Source: CAXXOK01 sp963664595 (GTDB taxonomy: Bacteria; Bacillota; Clostridia; Christensenellales; Aristaeellaceae). Taken from it: a DNA stretch of 64,000 nucleotides. The translations under genes and the position numbers were made by a program. The stretch covers positions 124,001-188,000 of the forward strand of contig CAXXOK010000006.1 in assembly GCA_963664595.2 (NCBI GenBank), written 5' to 3'. The notes below the pieces were generated by a model that worked only from the letters and a program-made list of their open reading frames with translations, made no database searches and was not told where the DNA came from. Shown one piece after another: positions 52,738 to 62,085 of this stretch (positions within the stretch are counted from its first letter, which is position 1; the number at the start of each line of letters is the position of its first letter).

Positions 52738-54480
52738 ATGAAACAAACTGAAACTCCCAGCCCATTCGCCCGCCTGAAGGAATTTGCCGGGCCGCACAAA
52801 GGCGGATACATCGCATCCGTCCTGCTGGCACTCCTGGGCGTCGCGGCGGGGCTGACTCCCTACTTCGCTGTGGCGCAAATGATCATCGCCCTGCTCGGGG
52901 GCGAGACGGCACTGCCCTATTATCTCCTGTGGTGCGGCATTGCGGCGGCGGGGTTTGCCCTGAAAACCCTGTTTGCCAACATTTCCACCACGCTGTCGCA
53001 TAAGGCTACCTTCGCGGTCATCTCCGAGGTGCGCTATAAGCTCACCTCGAAGCTTACGCGGGTTCCGATGGGATACATCCTGGATACCCCGTCCGGCAAG
53101 CTGAAAACCACGATGGTGGAAAAGGTGGACAGCATTGAGCCGACGCTGGCGCACGTGCTGCCGGAGATGACCTCCAACCTGCTGGTGCCGCTGGGTATCG
53201 TTATCTATCTGTTTACACTGGACTGGCGCATGGCGCTGGTGTCGCTTATCACGCTGCCGCTGGGGTTTTTATGCTTTATGAAGATGATGAGCGGCTATGC
53301 GGAAAAGTTTGCCTATTATACAAACGCCGGCAAGCACATGAGTGCCACGACCGTGGAATATGTCAACGGGATCGAGGTCATCAAGGCGTTTAACCAATCG
53401 GCGGCCTCCTACGGCAAGTTTACCGACGCCGTGAAGAAAAACACCGGCGCGGCGCTGGACTGGATGCACGAGGTGCAGCTGTACTACGCGATGGGCCTTG
53501 GCATCTGGCCTGCTGTGCTGGTGGGCGTGCTGCCCATCGGCTGCATCTTTTATATGAACGGCACGCTGAGCGCGGCGACTTTCATTATGGTTATGATCCT
53601 GTCGCTGGGTATCATTTCTCCGATCCTCGCGGCGATGACCTATGTGGACGATCTGGCGAAAATCGGCATGATCGTGGGTGATATCGGCGCGATCCTCGAC
53701 ACGCCGGAGCTCGACCGGCCACGGATGAACAGGGTGCTCAAGGGCTCGGAGCTTAAGTTGCAAAGCGTTACCTTCGCTTATAAGGACGAGCAGGTGCTCC
53801 ACGGGATTGACCTGACTATCGACGCCGGCAGCGTAACCGCGTTTGTGGGGCCCTCCGGCGGCGGGAAATCTACCATCGCCAAGCTGATAGCCTCCCTGTG
53901 GGATGTCGGCGGCGGAAGCATCACGCTGGGCGGCGTGAATGTGAAGGACATCCCACTGGAGCAGCTGATGGACACCATCGCCTATGTATCGCAGGATAAT
54001 TACCTGTTTGACGACACGGTGCGCAACAACATCCGCATGGGCAATCCTTCCGCCACTGATGCCCAGGTTGAGGACGCCGCCAGGGCCTCCGGCTGTTACG
54101 ATTTCATTATGAAGCTGGAGCACGGCTACGATACGGTGGCCGGTGGCGCGGGCGGGCACCTGTCCGGCGGCGAGCGCCAGCGCATTGCCATTGCCCGTGC
54201 GATGCTTAAGAACGCGCAGATCGTAATTCTGGACGAAGCGACCGCCTATACCGATCCGGAAAACGAAGCGGTGATTCAGGAAGCCGTAGCAAAGCTCGTG
54301 CAGGGCAAGACGCTGATCGTGATCGCGCACAGGCTTTCCACCATCACGAATTCGGATAAGATTGTCGTCGTTGACAGCGGCCGCATTCTGGCCGAGGGAA
54401 AGCACAGCAAGCTGCTGAAAGGCTGCGATTTGTACCGCAGTATGTGGCAATCCCATATCGACGCCAAAGACGAAGCGTAA
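52738..54480 (+). CDS. exporter-type ABC half-transporter, module 2 first partner
   Basis: This 580-residue protein has six helices and an ATPase domain with GPSGGGKST, YVSQDNYLFDDTV, LSGGERQRIAIARA, IVILDEATAYTDPENE and VIAHRL. The AG-GG-LSGGERQR context marks it as a first-partner type, like the 45643 and 60300 genes. The ATG has AAGGAGG upstream. It forms a pair with the next gene, 15 bases away. Confidence 0.93.
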   Translation: MKQTETPSPFARLKEFAGPHKGGYIASVLLALLGVAAGLTPYFAVAQMIIALLGGETALPYYLLWCGIAAAGFALKTLFANISTTLSHKATFAVISEVRYKLTSKLTRVPMGYILDTPSGKLKTTMVEKVDSIEPTLAHVLPEMTSNLLVPLGIVIYLFTLDWRMALVSLITLPLGFLCFMKMMSGYAEKFAYYTNAGKHMSATTVEYVNGIEVIKAFNQSAASYGKFTDAVKKNTGAALDWMHEVQLYYAMGLGIWPAVLVGVLPIGCIFYMNGTLSAATFIMVMILSLGIISPILAAMTYVDDLAKIGMIVGDIGAILDTPELDRPRMNRVLKGSELKLQSVTFAYKDEQVLHGIDLTIDAGSVTAFVGPSGGGKSTIAKLIASLWDVGGGSITLGGVNVKDIPLEQLMDTIAYVSQDNYLFDDTVRNNIRMGNPSATDAQVEDAARASGCYDFIMKLEHGYDTVAGGAGGHLSGGERQRIAIARAMLKNAQIVILDEATAYTDPENEAVIQEAVAKLVQGKTLIVIAHRLSTITNSDKIVVVDSGRILAEGKHSKLLKGCDLYRSMWQSHIDAKDEA

Positions 54481-54495
54481 GGGAGCGGGAGCAAG

Positions 54496-56226
54496 ATGTT
54501 TAAAACGTTTAAGAAATTCTTTGATTTTGCGGGCGAGCAGAAAGGCCGGCTGCAAAAAGGCATTGTCTTCGCCGTGGTGCATTCAATCTTCGAGGCGGTG
54601 CAGCTGCTGGCGCTGGCCGTGGTACTCCGGGCCATCACCGAAGGCAATATGGCAGCCTCCACGGCTTGGACCGCGCTGGGCATCATGGTGCTAAGCATCA
54701 CAGGCACGGTGGTAACCGGCCATATTTCCCGCATGAGCGAGATCGACGGCAGCTATCTGATGTGCGCGGAAAAGCGCATTGGGATCGGGGATCGGATGAA
54801 GTATATGCCCATGGGCTATTTCAACAGCCACAGCCTGGGCAATATCACCGCCGCCGTGACTACCACCATGGCGGACGTTGAAGAGATCGCGCCCCGCGTG
54901 ATCGACAAGAGCATCAACGGCCTGATCCACGCCGTGATTATCGCTATTGCGGTTACACTGTTCGACTGGCGCATCGGGCTGATCGTGATCGGCGGCATCG
55001 TGCTGTTTATCGGCGTCAACGCGCTTTTACAGCGCAGATCCCGCAAGCTGGCCCCGCAGCGGCAGGCGGCACAGGCGAAGCTTGTGGAGGCGGTATTGGA
55101 GTATGTGCAAGGCATGAGCGTGGTCAAAGCCTTTCATCTGGATAAAACCGCCAACAAAACCATCGACAGGGCTATTGCGGACTGTGAGAGGAACAACTTC
55201 GGTCTGGAAAAGAACTACATTCCGTTCTTTGGGGTACAGCAGCTTATTCTGCGGCTGACCAGCGTCGCCGTGGTGCTTGCGTCCATTATCTTCTGCCTGA
55301 ATGGCACGCTGGAGCTGTTTATGGGCCTGCTGATGATGATTTCCGCGTTCATCATTTACAGCCAACTGGAGGTGGCCGGCAGCATGTCGTCACTGCTGCG
55401 CTCCATCGACGTTTCCATGGACCGCGTGGATGAGATTCACAAAACCCCCGTCATGGATGAAAGCGGCAGCGCGCTGACCCCCAAACGTTTCGATATCGAG
55501 TTCAGCCACGTCGGCTTCTCTTACGATAGGAAAAAGATCATCGACGACGTCAGCTTCAAAATCCCGCAGGGCACCATGACTGCCATCGTCGGCCCGTCCG
55601 GCGGCGGGAAAACCACGCTTTGCAACCTCATGGCCCGTTTCTGGGATGTGGACGAGGGCACGGTGACGCTCGGCGGCAAAAACGTACAGGACTATACGCT
55701 GGACAGTTTGCTGAAAAACATCAGCATGGTGTTCCAGAACGTATACCTTTTCAACGATACAATCGCCAACAACATCAAGTTCGGCAAGCCCGACGCCACG
55801 ATGGACGAAGTGATCGAGGCCGCGAAAAAGGCCAGCTGCCACGCGTTCATCTCGGCGCTCCCGGACGGCTACGATACCGTGATCGGCGAGGGCGGCGCCA
55901 CGGTATCCGGCGGCGAGAAGCAGCGAATCTCCATCGCCCGCGCCATGCTCAAGGACGCGCCGATCGTCATTCTGGATGAGGCGACCGCCAACGTAGACCC
56001 GGAAAACGAAAGCAAACTGCAAGCCGCTATTGCCGAGCTGACCCGGAACAAAACCATCGTGATGATCGCCCACCGGCTGAAAACGGTACGTAACGCCGAC
56101 CAAATTTTAGTGGTTGCCGACGGTAAAATTGTGCAGCGCGGCACGCATGACGAGCTGATCCAACAGCCGGGTATCTATGCCGATTTCATCGGCGTACGGC
56201 AAAAAGCCATCGGCTGGAAGCTATAA
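54496..56226 (+). CDS. exporter-type ABC half-transporter, module 2 second partner
   Basis: This 576-residue protein has six helices and an ATPase domain with GPSGGGKTT, SMVFQNVYLFNDTI, VSGGEKQRISIARA, IVILDEATANVDPENE and MIAHRL. It ends ADFIGVRQKAIGWKL, almost the same tail as the module 3 second partner, showing recent common ancestry. It probably works as a heterodimer with the preceding product to move a metallophore or tetrapyrrole; direction is not shown by the sequence. Confidence 0.93.
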   Translation: MFKTFKKFFDFAGEQKGRLQKGIVFAVVHSIFEAVQLLALAVVLRAITEGNMAASTAWTALGIMVLSITGTVVTGHISRMSEIDGSYLMCAEKRIGIGDRMKYMPMGYFNSHSLGNITAAVTTTMADVEEIAPRVIDKSINGLIHAVIIAIAVTLFDWRIGLIVIGGIVLFIGVNALLQRRSRKLAPQRQAAQAKLVEAVLEYVQGMSVVKAFHLDKTANKTIDRAIADCERNNFGLEKNYIPFFGVQQLILRLTSVAVVLASIIFCLNGTLELFMGLLMMISAFIIYSQLEVAGSMSSLLRSIDVSMDRVDEIHKTPVMDESGSALTPKRFDIEFSHVGFSYDRKKIIDDVSFKIPQGTMTAIVGPSGGGKTTLCNLMARFWDVDEGTVTLGGKNVQDYTLDSLLKNISMVFQNVYLFNDTIANNIKFGKPDATMDEVIEAAKKASCHAFISALPDGYDTVIGEGGATVSGGEKQRISIARAMLKDAPIVILDEATANVDPENESKLQAAIAELTRNKTIVMIAHRLKTVRNADQILVVADGKIVQRGTHDELIQQPGIYADFIGVRQKAIGWKL

Positions 56227-56236
56227 GAGGTTAACG

Positions 56237-57202
56237 ATGTACGCTATGGGAAACAACCTGCGGGATAAATTGTATCTGGGGGACAACATTACCATTGCCA
56301 GGCGCACGGCGGTTTGCACCGTTTATCAAATGCGGGATGAAACCGGCGAGGGCACAATGACCTGCTATGAATTATTTCCGGGTATTGACGTCATCTTTAA
56401 CGATTTTCATATGCAGGCTTGTTTTTCCAAGTTCCAGCCCAAGGTGGATATGATCGGTATCGATTATTGCCGCTATGGCCGCATCGAGTGGGAGTACCAA
56501 AACGCGTGCCTGTACATTCAGAAGGGGAACCTGCAAATCAACGCCAAGCAACACCATACGCTCGGTTTCGGGTTCCCCCTAAGCCACTACCACGGCATCA
56601 CCGTAGCCATTTATGCGGAAGAAGCGGAAACCACGCTGGCCGGTCTGCTCGGCGGCTTCCCCGTGGATCTTCACGCGCTGCGCGAAAAGTACTGCGCCGG
56701 CACAATCCCGTTTATCCTGCGTGATGAAGCGTATATCATCCGGCTGTTCAATGGCATCTATGCCGCACCGGAAGCCGCAATGGCCGATTACCTGAAGCTG
56801 AAGGTACTGGAGCTTTTGCTTTACCTGCGAGATATGGATGCAAGTGCCGCCGAGCAAAAGCCCGCCTATTTCCCTAAAATGCAGGTCGGCACTATCAAGG
56901 AAATCATGCAATATCTCACCGATCATATGGATAAACGCATATCACAGCAAGAGCTGTCCCGGAAATTCTCCATCCCGATAACTTCTATGAAACTCTGCTT
57001 CAAGGGCGTTTACGGCATGTCCATCTATGCGTTTATTCGCAGTTACCGCATGCAGACCGCCGCCCGGATGCTCCGGGAAAGCAGGGAAACGGTCGGCGTC
57101 ATCGCGGGGCGCGTGGGATACGACAACGCCAGCAAATTCGCATCGGTATTCAAGGCCGAAACCGGCGTTTCCCCCAGCGAATACCGAAAAAACGCTGTCT
57201 GA
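56237..57202 (+). CDS. AraC-family regulator, PchR/YbtA-like
   Basis: This 321-residue soluble regulator has an N-terminal ligand domain (FNDFHMQACFSKFQPKVDMIGIDYC read in part; IEWEYQNACLYIQKGNLQIN). The C-terminal AraC DNA-binding domain spans residues 222-320 (SQQELSRKFSIPITSMKLCF; VGVIAGRVGYDNASKFASVF). The N-terminal layout recalls PchR and YbtA, which respond to ferric siderophores. The start is ATG 56237 with AGAGG; it lies 10 bases after the second half-transporter, so it is made from the same transcript. A chelate-sensing activator of this locus is the natural inference. Confidence 0.88.
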   Translation: MYAMGNNLRDKLYLGDNITIARRTAVCTVYQMRDETGEGTMTCYELFPGIDVIFNDFHMQACFSKFQPKVDMIGIDYCRYGRIEWEYQNACLYIQKGNLQINAKQHHTLGFGFPLSHYHGITVAIYAEEAETTLAGLLGGFPVDLHALREKYCAGTIPFILRDEAYIIRLFNGIYAAPEAAMADYLKLKVLELLLYLRDMDASAAEQKPAYFPKMQVGTIKEIMQYLTDHMDKRISQQELSRKFSIPITSMKLCFKGVYGMSIYAFIRSYRMQTAARMLRESRETVGVIAGRVGYDNASKFASVFKAETGVSPSEYRKNAV

Positions 57203-57264
57203 TCGGAGCTGGCTTTGTCCAATCGGAGCGGACGAACCACGCTATTTCCTCTATACTAACAGAG

Positions 57265-57302
57265 AATTTTGCTGCTTGCTTTCCGGTGGGCAGCAAAAAT
57301 TT
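57265..57302. repeat. inverted repeat after the AraC gene
   Basis: AATTTTGCTGC and GCAGCAAAAATT are complementary apart from one extra A. It could act as a weak terminator, but no T run follows on the plus strand. Confidence 0.45.
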
Positions 57303-57311
57303 GAGCAGATG

Positions 57312-57327
57312 GTTAGAGTAATCTAAC
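57312..57327. promoter_or_regulatory. operator 9, GTTAG-N6-CTAAC
   Basis: Perfect arms, spacer AGTAAT, 54 bases before the second ECF S-component gene. Confidence 0.88.
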
Positions 57328-57380
57328 TTCCGACAAAGGTAATCGCCTTTTCTTAACAAAACATGGAGGATTGATTCAGG

Positions 57381-57962
57381 ATGGACAATAAACTGAGCAC
57401 CAAGGACCTGATCAACGTCGGTATTTTTACCGCTATCTACATCGTGGTATTTTTCGCCTGTGGCATGCTGGGCTATATTCCCGTCTTCATGGTTGTGCTG
57501 CCCCTGCTGATCGCTGTCGCCGGTGGGATTCCCTTTATGCTGTACCTGACAAAGGTCAACAAATTCGGCATGGTTACCATCAGCGGCGTGATCGTTGCCC
57601 TTCTGATGTTCTCGACAGGGCACGGCTGGCCGATGCTGTTGATCGGCAGCGTAGCGGGCCTGCTGGCTGATCTCATTTTCAAATTCGGCCAGTATAAAAG
57701 CTGGAAAAAGACCGTTGTCGGCTACTGCGTATTCTCGCTGTGGTCCTTCGGGGCGATGCTTCCGATGTGGATTATGCGGGATACCTATTTCGAACAGATG
57801 CGCGCCAGCTACGGCAATGAATATGCGGACAAGCTCATGGCGCTGATGTCCGGGTGGATGCTGCTGGTTTTGGTCGTATTAACGATCATCGGCGCGGTCA
57901 TCGGCGCGTATCTCGGACGTACGACACTGAAAAAGCACTTCGAAAGAGCCGGGATAGCATAA
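57381..57962 (+). CDS. MptD/Trep_Strep-family ECF S component, module 2
   Basis: This 193-residue membrane protein is a paralog of the module 1 S component. It starts LSTKDLINVGIFTAIYIVVF and ends LGRTTLKKHFERAGIA, and has about six helices. The loops differ, so the bound ligand may differ. Here the S gene comes first in its operon, the reverse of module 1. Its own operator lies upstream. Confidence 0.88.
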   Translation: MDNKLSTKDLINVGIFTAIYIVVFFACGMLGYIPVFMVVLPLLIAVAGGIPFMLYLTKVNKFGMVTISGVIVALLMFSTGHGWPMLLIGSVAGLLADLIFKFGQYKSWKKTVVGYCVFSLWSFGAMLPMWIMRDTYFEQMRASYGNEYADKLMALMSGWMLLVLVVLTIIGAVIGAYLGRTTLKKHFERAGIA

Positions 57963-58691
57963 ATGGAAGTCAAGGTCTTTCAAAACGGTTTAACCCATAC
58001 GAGGCTGAAGCTGGATCCCCGTACGAAGCTTTTCGTGATGCTTATGATCAGCACGGTAATGCTCAGCGGCAGCATAGAAGGCAACGCTGTCTATCCGCGG
58101 CTTGTGCTGGCGTGTGTGCCTCTCGTCCTTCTGCTTACGGGCAGAAGGATAAGGGTCGCTGTGTTTTATGCCGTGGCCTTTGTACTGGCTGAATATGCGG
58201 AAGTGTTTCTGGTTTACAATACGACGGGAGCCCTGAACATCGTCGCCGTGATGTTGTCAGGATTGGTTACGCGCTTTTTCCCCTGTCTGGTGATGGGTTA
58301 TTATCTGATGGCGACCACGCGCGTCAGCGAGTTTATGGCATCGATGGCACGCATGCACGTATCGCAGAAGATCGTCATTCCCCTGTCCGTCATGTTCCGG
58401 TTTTTCCCGACGGTCGCGGAGGAATCCCGCAGCATCAACGATGCCATGCGCATGCGGGGCGTAGGCATCGGAAGCGCCGGCGGAAGCCCGATGTCGATGC
58501 TGGAATACCGTATGGTGCCGCTGCTGATGTCCGTGGTAAAAATCGGTGACGAGCTTTCCGCTTCCGCGCTGACCCGCGGGCTGGGCGGCCCAGAAAAGCG
58601 CACCAATATCTGCCAAATTGGCTTTGGCCCGTGGGACGTGGCGTTTACGCTCGTCGTGCTGGGTGCCGTGGCGGTTTATTGGTTCTTGTAG
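57963..58691 (+). CDS. ecfT: ECF transporter T component, module 2
   Basis: This 242-residue membrane protein carries the EcfT coupling motifs FRFFPTVAEESRSINDAMRM with RGVG near residue 150, and SALTRGLGGPEKRTN near residue 200. The ATG follows the S-component stop codon without a gap, so translation is coupled. It links the S component to the double ATPase encoded next. Confidence 0.92.
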   Translation: MEVKVFQNGLTHTRLKLDPRTKLFVMLMISTVMLSGSIEGNAVYPRLVLACVPLVLLLTGRRIRVAVFYAVAFVLAEYAEVFLVYNTTGALNIVAVMLSGLVTRFFPCLVMGYYLMATTRVSEFMASMARMHVSQKIVIPLSVMFRFFPTVAEESRSINDAMRMRGVGIGSAGGSPMSMLEYRMVPLLMSVVKIGDELSASALTRGLGGPEKRTNICQIGFGPWDVAFTLVVLGAVAVYWFL

Positions 58692-58703
58692 GAGGGTGCA
58701 TGG

Positions 58704-60221
58704 ATGATTGAACTTAAAAACGTATCCTTTTCCTATGCCCTCGGCGAAGGCATGAGCGGCCTTCACGATATCAATCTCACCATAGGCGATGGCGAAATGG
58801 TTCTGCTGTGCGGCGAATCCGGCTGCGGAAAAACAACCCTGACTCGGCTGATCAACGGATTGATCCCCCACTATTTCGAGGGAACGCTTTCCGGCGAGGT
58901 GCTGATCGACAGGCAGGATATACACGCGCTTCCGCTGTATGAAACGGCAAAGCTTGTTGGCTCCGTTTTCCAAAATCCCCGCTCGCAGTTTTTCAACGTA
59001 GATACCACCAGCGAGATTGCCTTCGGTTGCGAAAACAGAGGCCTGCCCGAAGACGAAATTAACGAAAGAATTACGGAAACCGTGTCCGATTTCCGGATCG
59101 AATCGCTTACAGATCGAAGCATATTTCAGCTGTCGGGCGGCGAAAAGCAGAAAATCGCCTGCGCTTCGGTTTCAGCCTGCCGCCCTGATGTTTTCGTACT
59201 GGACGAGCCCTCCTCCAATCTGGACGCCGCCGCCATTGAGGACCTGCGAAAGCTTGTTGCGTTGTGGAAGCGCAAGGGAAAAACGGTGATCGCCGCGGAG
59301 CACAGGCTGTATTACCTGCGGGGGCTGGCGGATCGCATCGTGTATATGAAGGACGGCAGGATCGAGCGTATCTATACGGCCGGAGAGCTGAAGTTGCTGT
59401 CGGAAAGCAAGCTGGCTCGTATGGGGCTGCGTCCGCTGTGCTTGGAGTGCTTGCGGCGGGAGGGGATGCCGTGCTCCGCTTCACGCGGTCAACTGGTGCT
59501 TTCGGATTTCATGTTCGCCTATAAGCGGCAGCCTCCGGCGGTCAGCATCGATACACTTCGTATTCCCCGGGGCGGCGTGATCGCGGTGATTGGGCCAAAC
59601 GGTGCGGGAAAAACCACCTTTGCCCGATGCCTGTGCGGCCTTGCCAAGCATTGCCGGGGAACCCTTACGGACGACGGTCGGGTGTGCAACCGCAAGGAAC
59701 GCCTGAAATGTTGCTATATGGTCATGCAGGATGTGAACCATCAGCTGTTTACCGAAAGCGTGCTGGATGAGGTGCTGCTCGGTATGCCGGAGAAGGACGA
59801 AGCCAAAGCCGGGGAAATCCTTTCCGAGCTGGATCTTTTATCAATGAAGGAACGGCACCCCATGTCGCTTTCCGGCGGGCAGAAGCAGCGCGTTGCCATT
59901 GCAAGCGCTATTGCTTCACAAAAGGATATTATTGTCTTCGATGAGCCCACAAGCGGTCTTGACCTGCGTCATATGCACGAGGTATCCGCCAATATCCGGC
60001 AGCTGCAGGCCGCGGGAAAAACACAGTTCGTGATCTCGCACGATTTGGAATTTATCCTGAAAAGCTGCACCGACGTTCTGCATCTGGAAGGCGGGCGCGT
60101 ACGCGATATGTATCCGCTCGACGATACCGGCGTTGCCAGGCTGAAAGCTTTTTTTCTGGAAACCGGTGCAAAGGATTTCACTGTCCAAATGGAGCCTTCG
60201 TCGCTCTTGCGGAGTGGATGA
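58704..60221 (+). CDS. fused ECF double ATPase, module 2
   Basis: This 505-residue protein has two ATPase domains. Domain 1 carries GESGCGKTT, VFQNPRSQFF, LSGGEKQKIACASVS and VFVLDEPSSNLD. Domain 2 carries GPNGAGKTT, MQDVNHQLFTESV, LSGGQKQRVAIASAI and IIVFDEPTSGLD. It is homologous along its length to the module 1 protein. The ATG at 58704 follows AGGAGGG. A TATAAT box for the next operon lies just after its stop codon. Confidence 0.92.
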   Translation: MIELKNVSFSYALGEGMSGLHDINLTIGDGEMVLLCGESGCGKTTLTRLINGLIPHYFEGTLSGEVLIDRQDIHALPLYETAKLVGSVFQNPRSQFFNVDTTSEIAFGCENRGLPEDEINERITETVSDFRIESLTDRSIFQLSGGEKQKIACASVSACRPDVFVLDEPSSNLDAAAIEDLRKLVALWKRKGKTVIAAEHRLYYLRGLADRIVYMKDGRIERIYTAGELKLLSESKLARMGLRPLCLECLRREGMPCSASRGQLVLSDFMFAYKRQPPAVSIDTLRIPRGGVIAVIGPNGAGKTTFARCLCGLAKHCRGTLTDDGRVCNRKERLKCCYMVMQDVNHQLFTESVLDEVLLGMPEKDEAKAGEILSELDLLSMKERHPMSLSGGQKQRVAIASAIASQKDIIVFDEPTSGLDLRHMHEVSANIRQLQAAGKTQFVISHDLEFILKSCTDVLHLEGGRVRDMYPLDDTGVARLKAFFLETGAKDFTVQMEPSSLLRSG

Positions 60222-60237
60222 CCGGATGGCAGCCCTT

Positions 60238-60267
60238 TATAATGGGCGAAGGTTAGCCAAGACTAAC
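60238..60267. promoter_or_regulatory. -10 box and operator 10, GTTAG-N6-CTAAC
   Basis: TATAAT at 60238-60243, with a poor -35. It is followed by the operator at 60252-60267 with arms extended to GGTTAG/CTAACC and spacer CCAAGA. The operator covers the expected transcript start of module 3. Confidence 0.88.
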
Positions 60268-60299
60268 CACGCAAAGATTATAGAGAGGTGAAGTTTACC

Positions 60300-62085
60300 A
60301 TGAAAGAGGAAAACTGGCTGAAAACGGTACTGTCGTTTGCAGTCGCATGCAGGGTAAGGGTGATCGTATCGGTTGTCTGCGCCTGCCTGAGTGTTGCCGG
60401 CGGGATCGTTCCCTACCTCGCCGTATACCGGATCATCATCATGTTCTTTACGGCAACCCAAACGGCGGGCGGTATATGGCTATGGTCTGCAGTCGGTCTG
60501 GCGGGCTATGCGGCAAAGCTGCTGTTTTATGCGCTGTCCACAGTGCTTGCGCATATCTCCGCGTACACCATCCTGGAGGGAATGCGCTTACGCCTTGCGG
60601 AAAGGCTGATGAAAGCGCCGCTGGGCGCCGTGCTGAACCGGACGATCGGCAAGCTGAAAAGCGTGATGATCGATCGCGTGGAAACCATCGAGCTGCCGCT
60701 GGCGCATATAATTCCCGAGGGTTTTTCGGAGCTGCTGCTGTCCGCGTGCGTATTCGGCTATATGGTGTCCATCGACTGGCGGATGGCGCTGGCGGCAATG
60801 ATTACCGTGCCGATCGCAGGCGTAGCATACGGCGTGATGATGCGCAATTTTAACCAGAAATACGACGACTACATGGAATCGAGCAACCACGTCAACAGCG
60901 TAATCGTGGAGTACACGGAGGGGATTGAGGTTATCAAGACCTTCAACCAAGCCACCGCCTCCTATGCAAAATATGAGCAGGCGGTTCGCTCGTTTAAGGA
61001 ATACACGCTGGACTGGTTCCACAGTACCTGGAAGCTGATGACCTTTGGCGCATCGGTGCTGCCATCCACCATGCTAGGCACCATGCCGGTGGGCATGTAC
61101 CTGTACAGCAGGGGCTCTTTGGCTCCGGCAGAGCTTGTGATGTGCCTGATCCTGTCGCTGGGCGTTGTGGGGAGCCTGACCAAGTTTACGGTGTTCGTCA
61201 ACGATTTGAAATCAATTCAATTCGCCGTCAAGGATGTACGGGAAATACTGAGCCTTCCGGTGCTTGCGTGCAGCGATACGCCAATACGGCTGCGGGATTT
61301 TGATTTAACGATTCAAAACGTATCCTTTGCCTATGATGCACAGACCGAAATGCAAAGCAGCAAAGCTGCGTTGCGCGATATCAGCCTGGAAATTCCGCAG
61401 GGAACCTTTGCGGCGATCGTTGGCCCGTCCGGCGGCGGAAAATCCACCATGGCGCGGCTGTGCGCCCGCTTCTGGGATGTGGATGGCGGGGAAATCAAAA
61501 TCGGCGGCGTGAACATCAAACGGTTGCCGATGAGCCAGCTTGCCGATACGGTCAGCTTCGTAACGCAGGATAATTTCCTGTTCAACTGTTCCCTGAAGGA
61601 GAACATCCGCCTGGGCGACCCGCAAGCATCGGATGATTCGGTCTACGCGGCGGCAAGAGCCGCCTGCTGTGACGATTTCATCCGCGCGCTGCTCGGCGGC
61701 TATGAAACACTCGCCGGTGAGGCCGGAGGCAGGCTCTCTGGCGGCGAAAGGCAGCGCATCGCCATCGCCCGGGCGATTCTGAAAAATACGCCGATTGTGA
61801 TTTTGGATGAGGCTACCGCGTTTACCGACCCGGAAAACGAGGATAAAATTCAACAATCCATCGCCGCGCTTACCAAGGGTAAAACGCTGCTGGTTATCGC
61901 GCACACGGCTGTCCACGATTAAAAACGCAGATCAAATCAGCGTGATGGATCAGGGACGGATCGTACACACGGGGACGCATGACGGGCTGCTGGCAAACTG
62001 TCCGCTCTACCGGAGCATGTGGGAAGCGCATATCGGCGCCAATGCCTGGGCTGCGGGGAGCGGGAAAGGAGGCCAAAGCATATGA
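60300..62085 (+). pseudogene. exporter-type ABC half-transporter, module 3 first partner, frameshifted near its 3' end
   Basis: Six helices and an ATPase domain with GPSGGGKST, FVTQDNFLFNCSL, LSGGERQRIAIARA, IVILDEATAFTDPENE and LLVIAH are read in frame to a stop at 61922. Relatives continue AHRLSTIKNADQI; here an extra base near 61906-61910 (ACACGGCTG for ACAGGCTG) shifts the frame. The missing 50 or so residues (TIKNADQISVMDQGRIVHTG onward) follow in the next frame to 62085. That restored end overlaps the next gene by ATGA exactly as in module 1. The mutation is thus recent, or a sequencing or assembly error. The truncated form keeps every catalytic motif. The start is ATG 60300. Confidence 0.88.

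Noticed and set aside
53269..54582. 437-codon minus-strand frame
   Set aside because: It is antisense to a half-ABC transporter with all motifs intact on the plus strand. It has no start signals.
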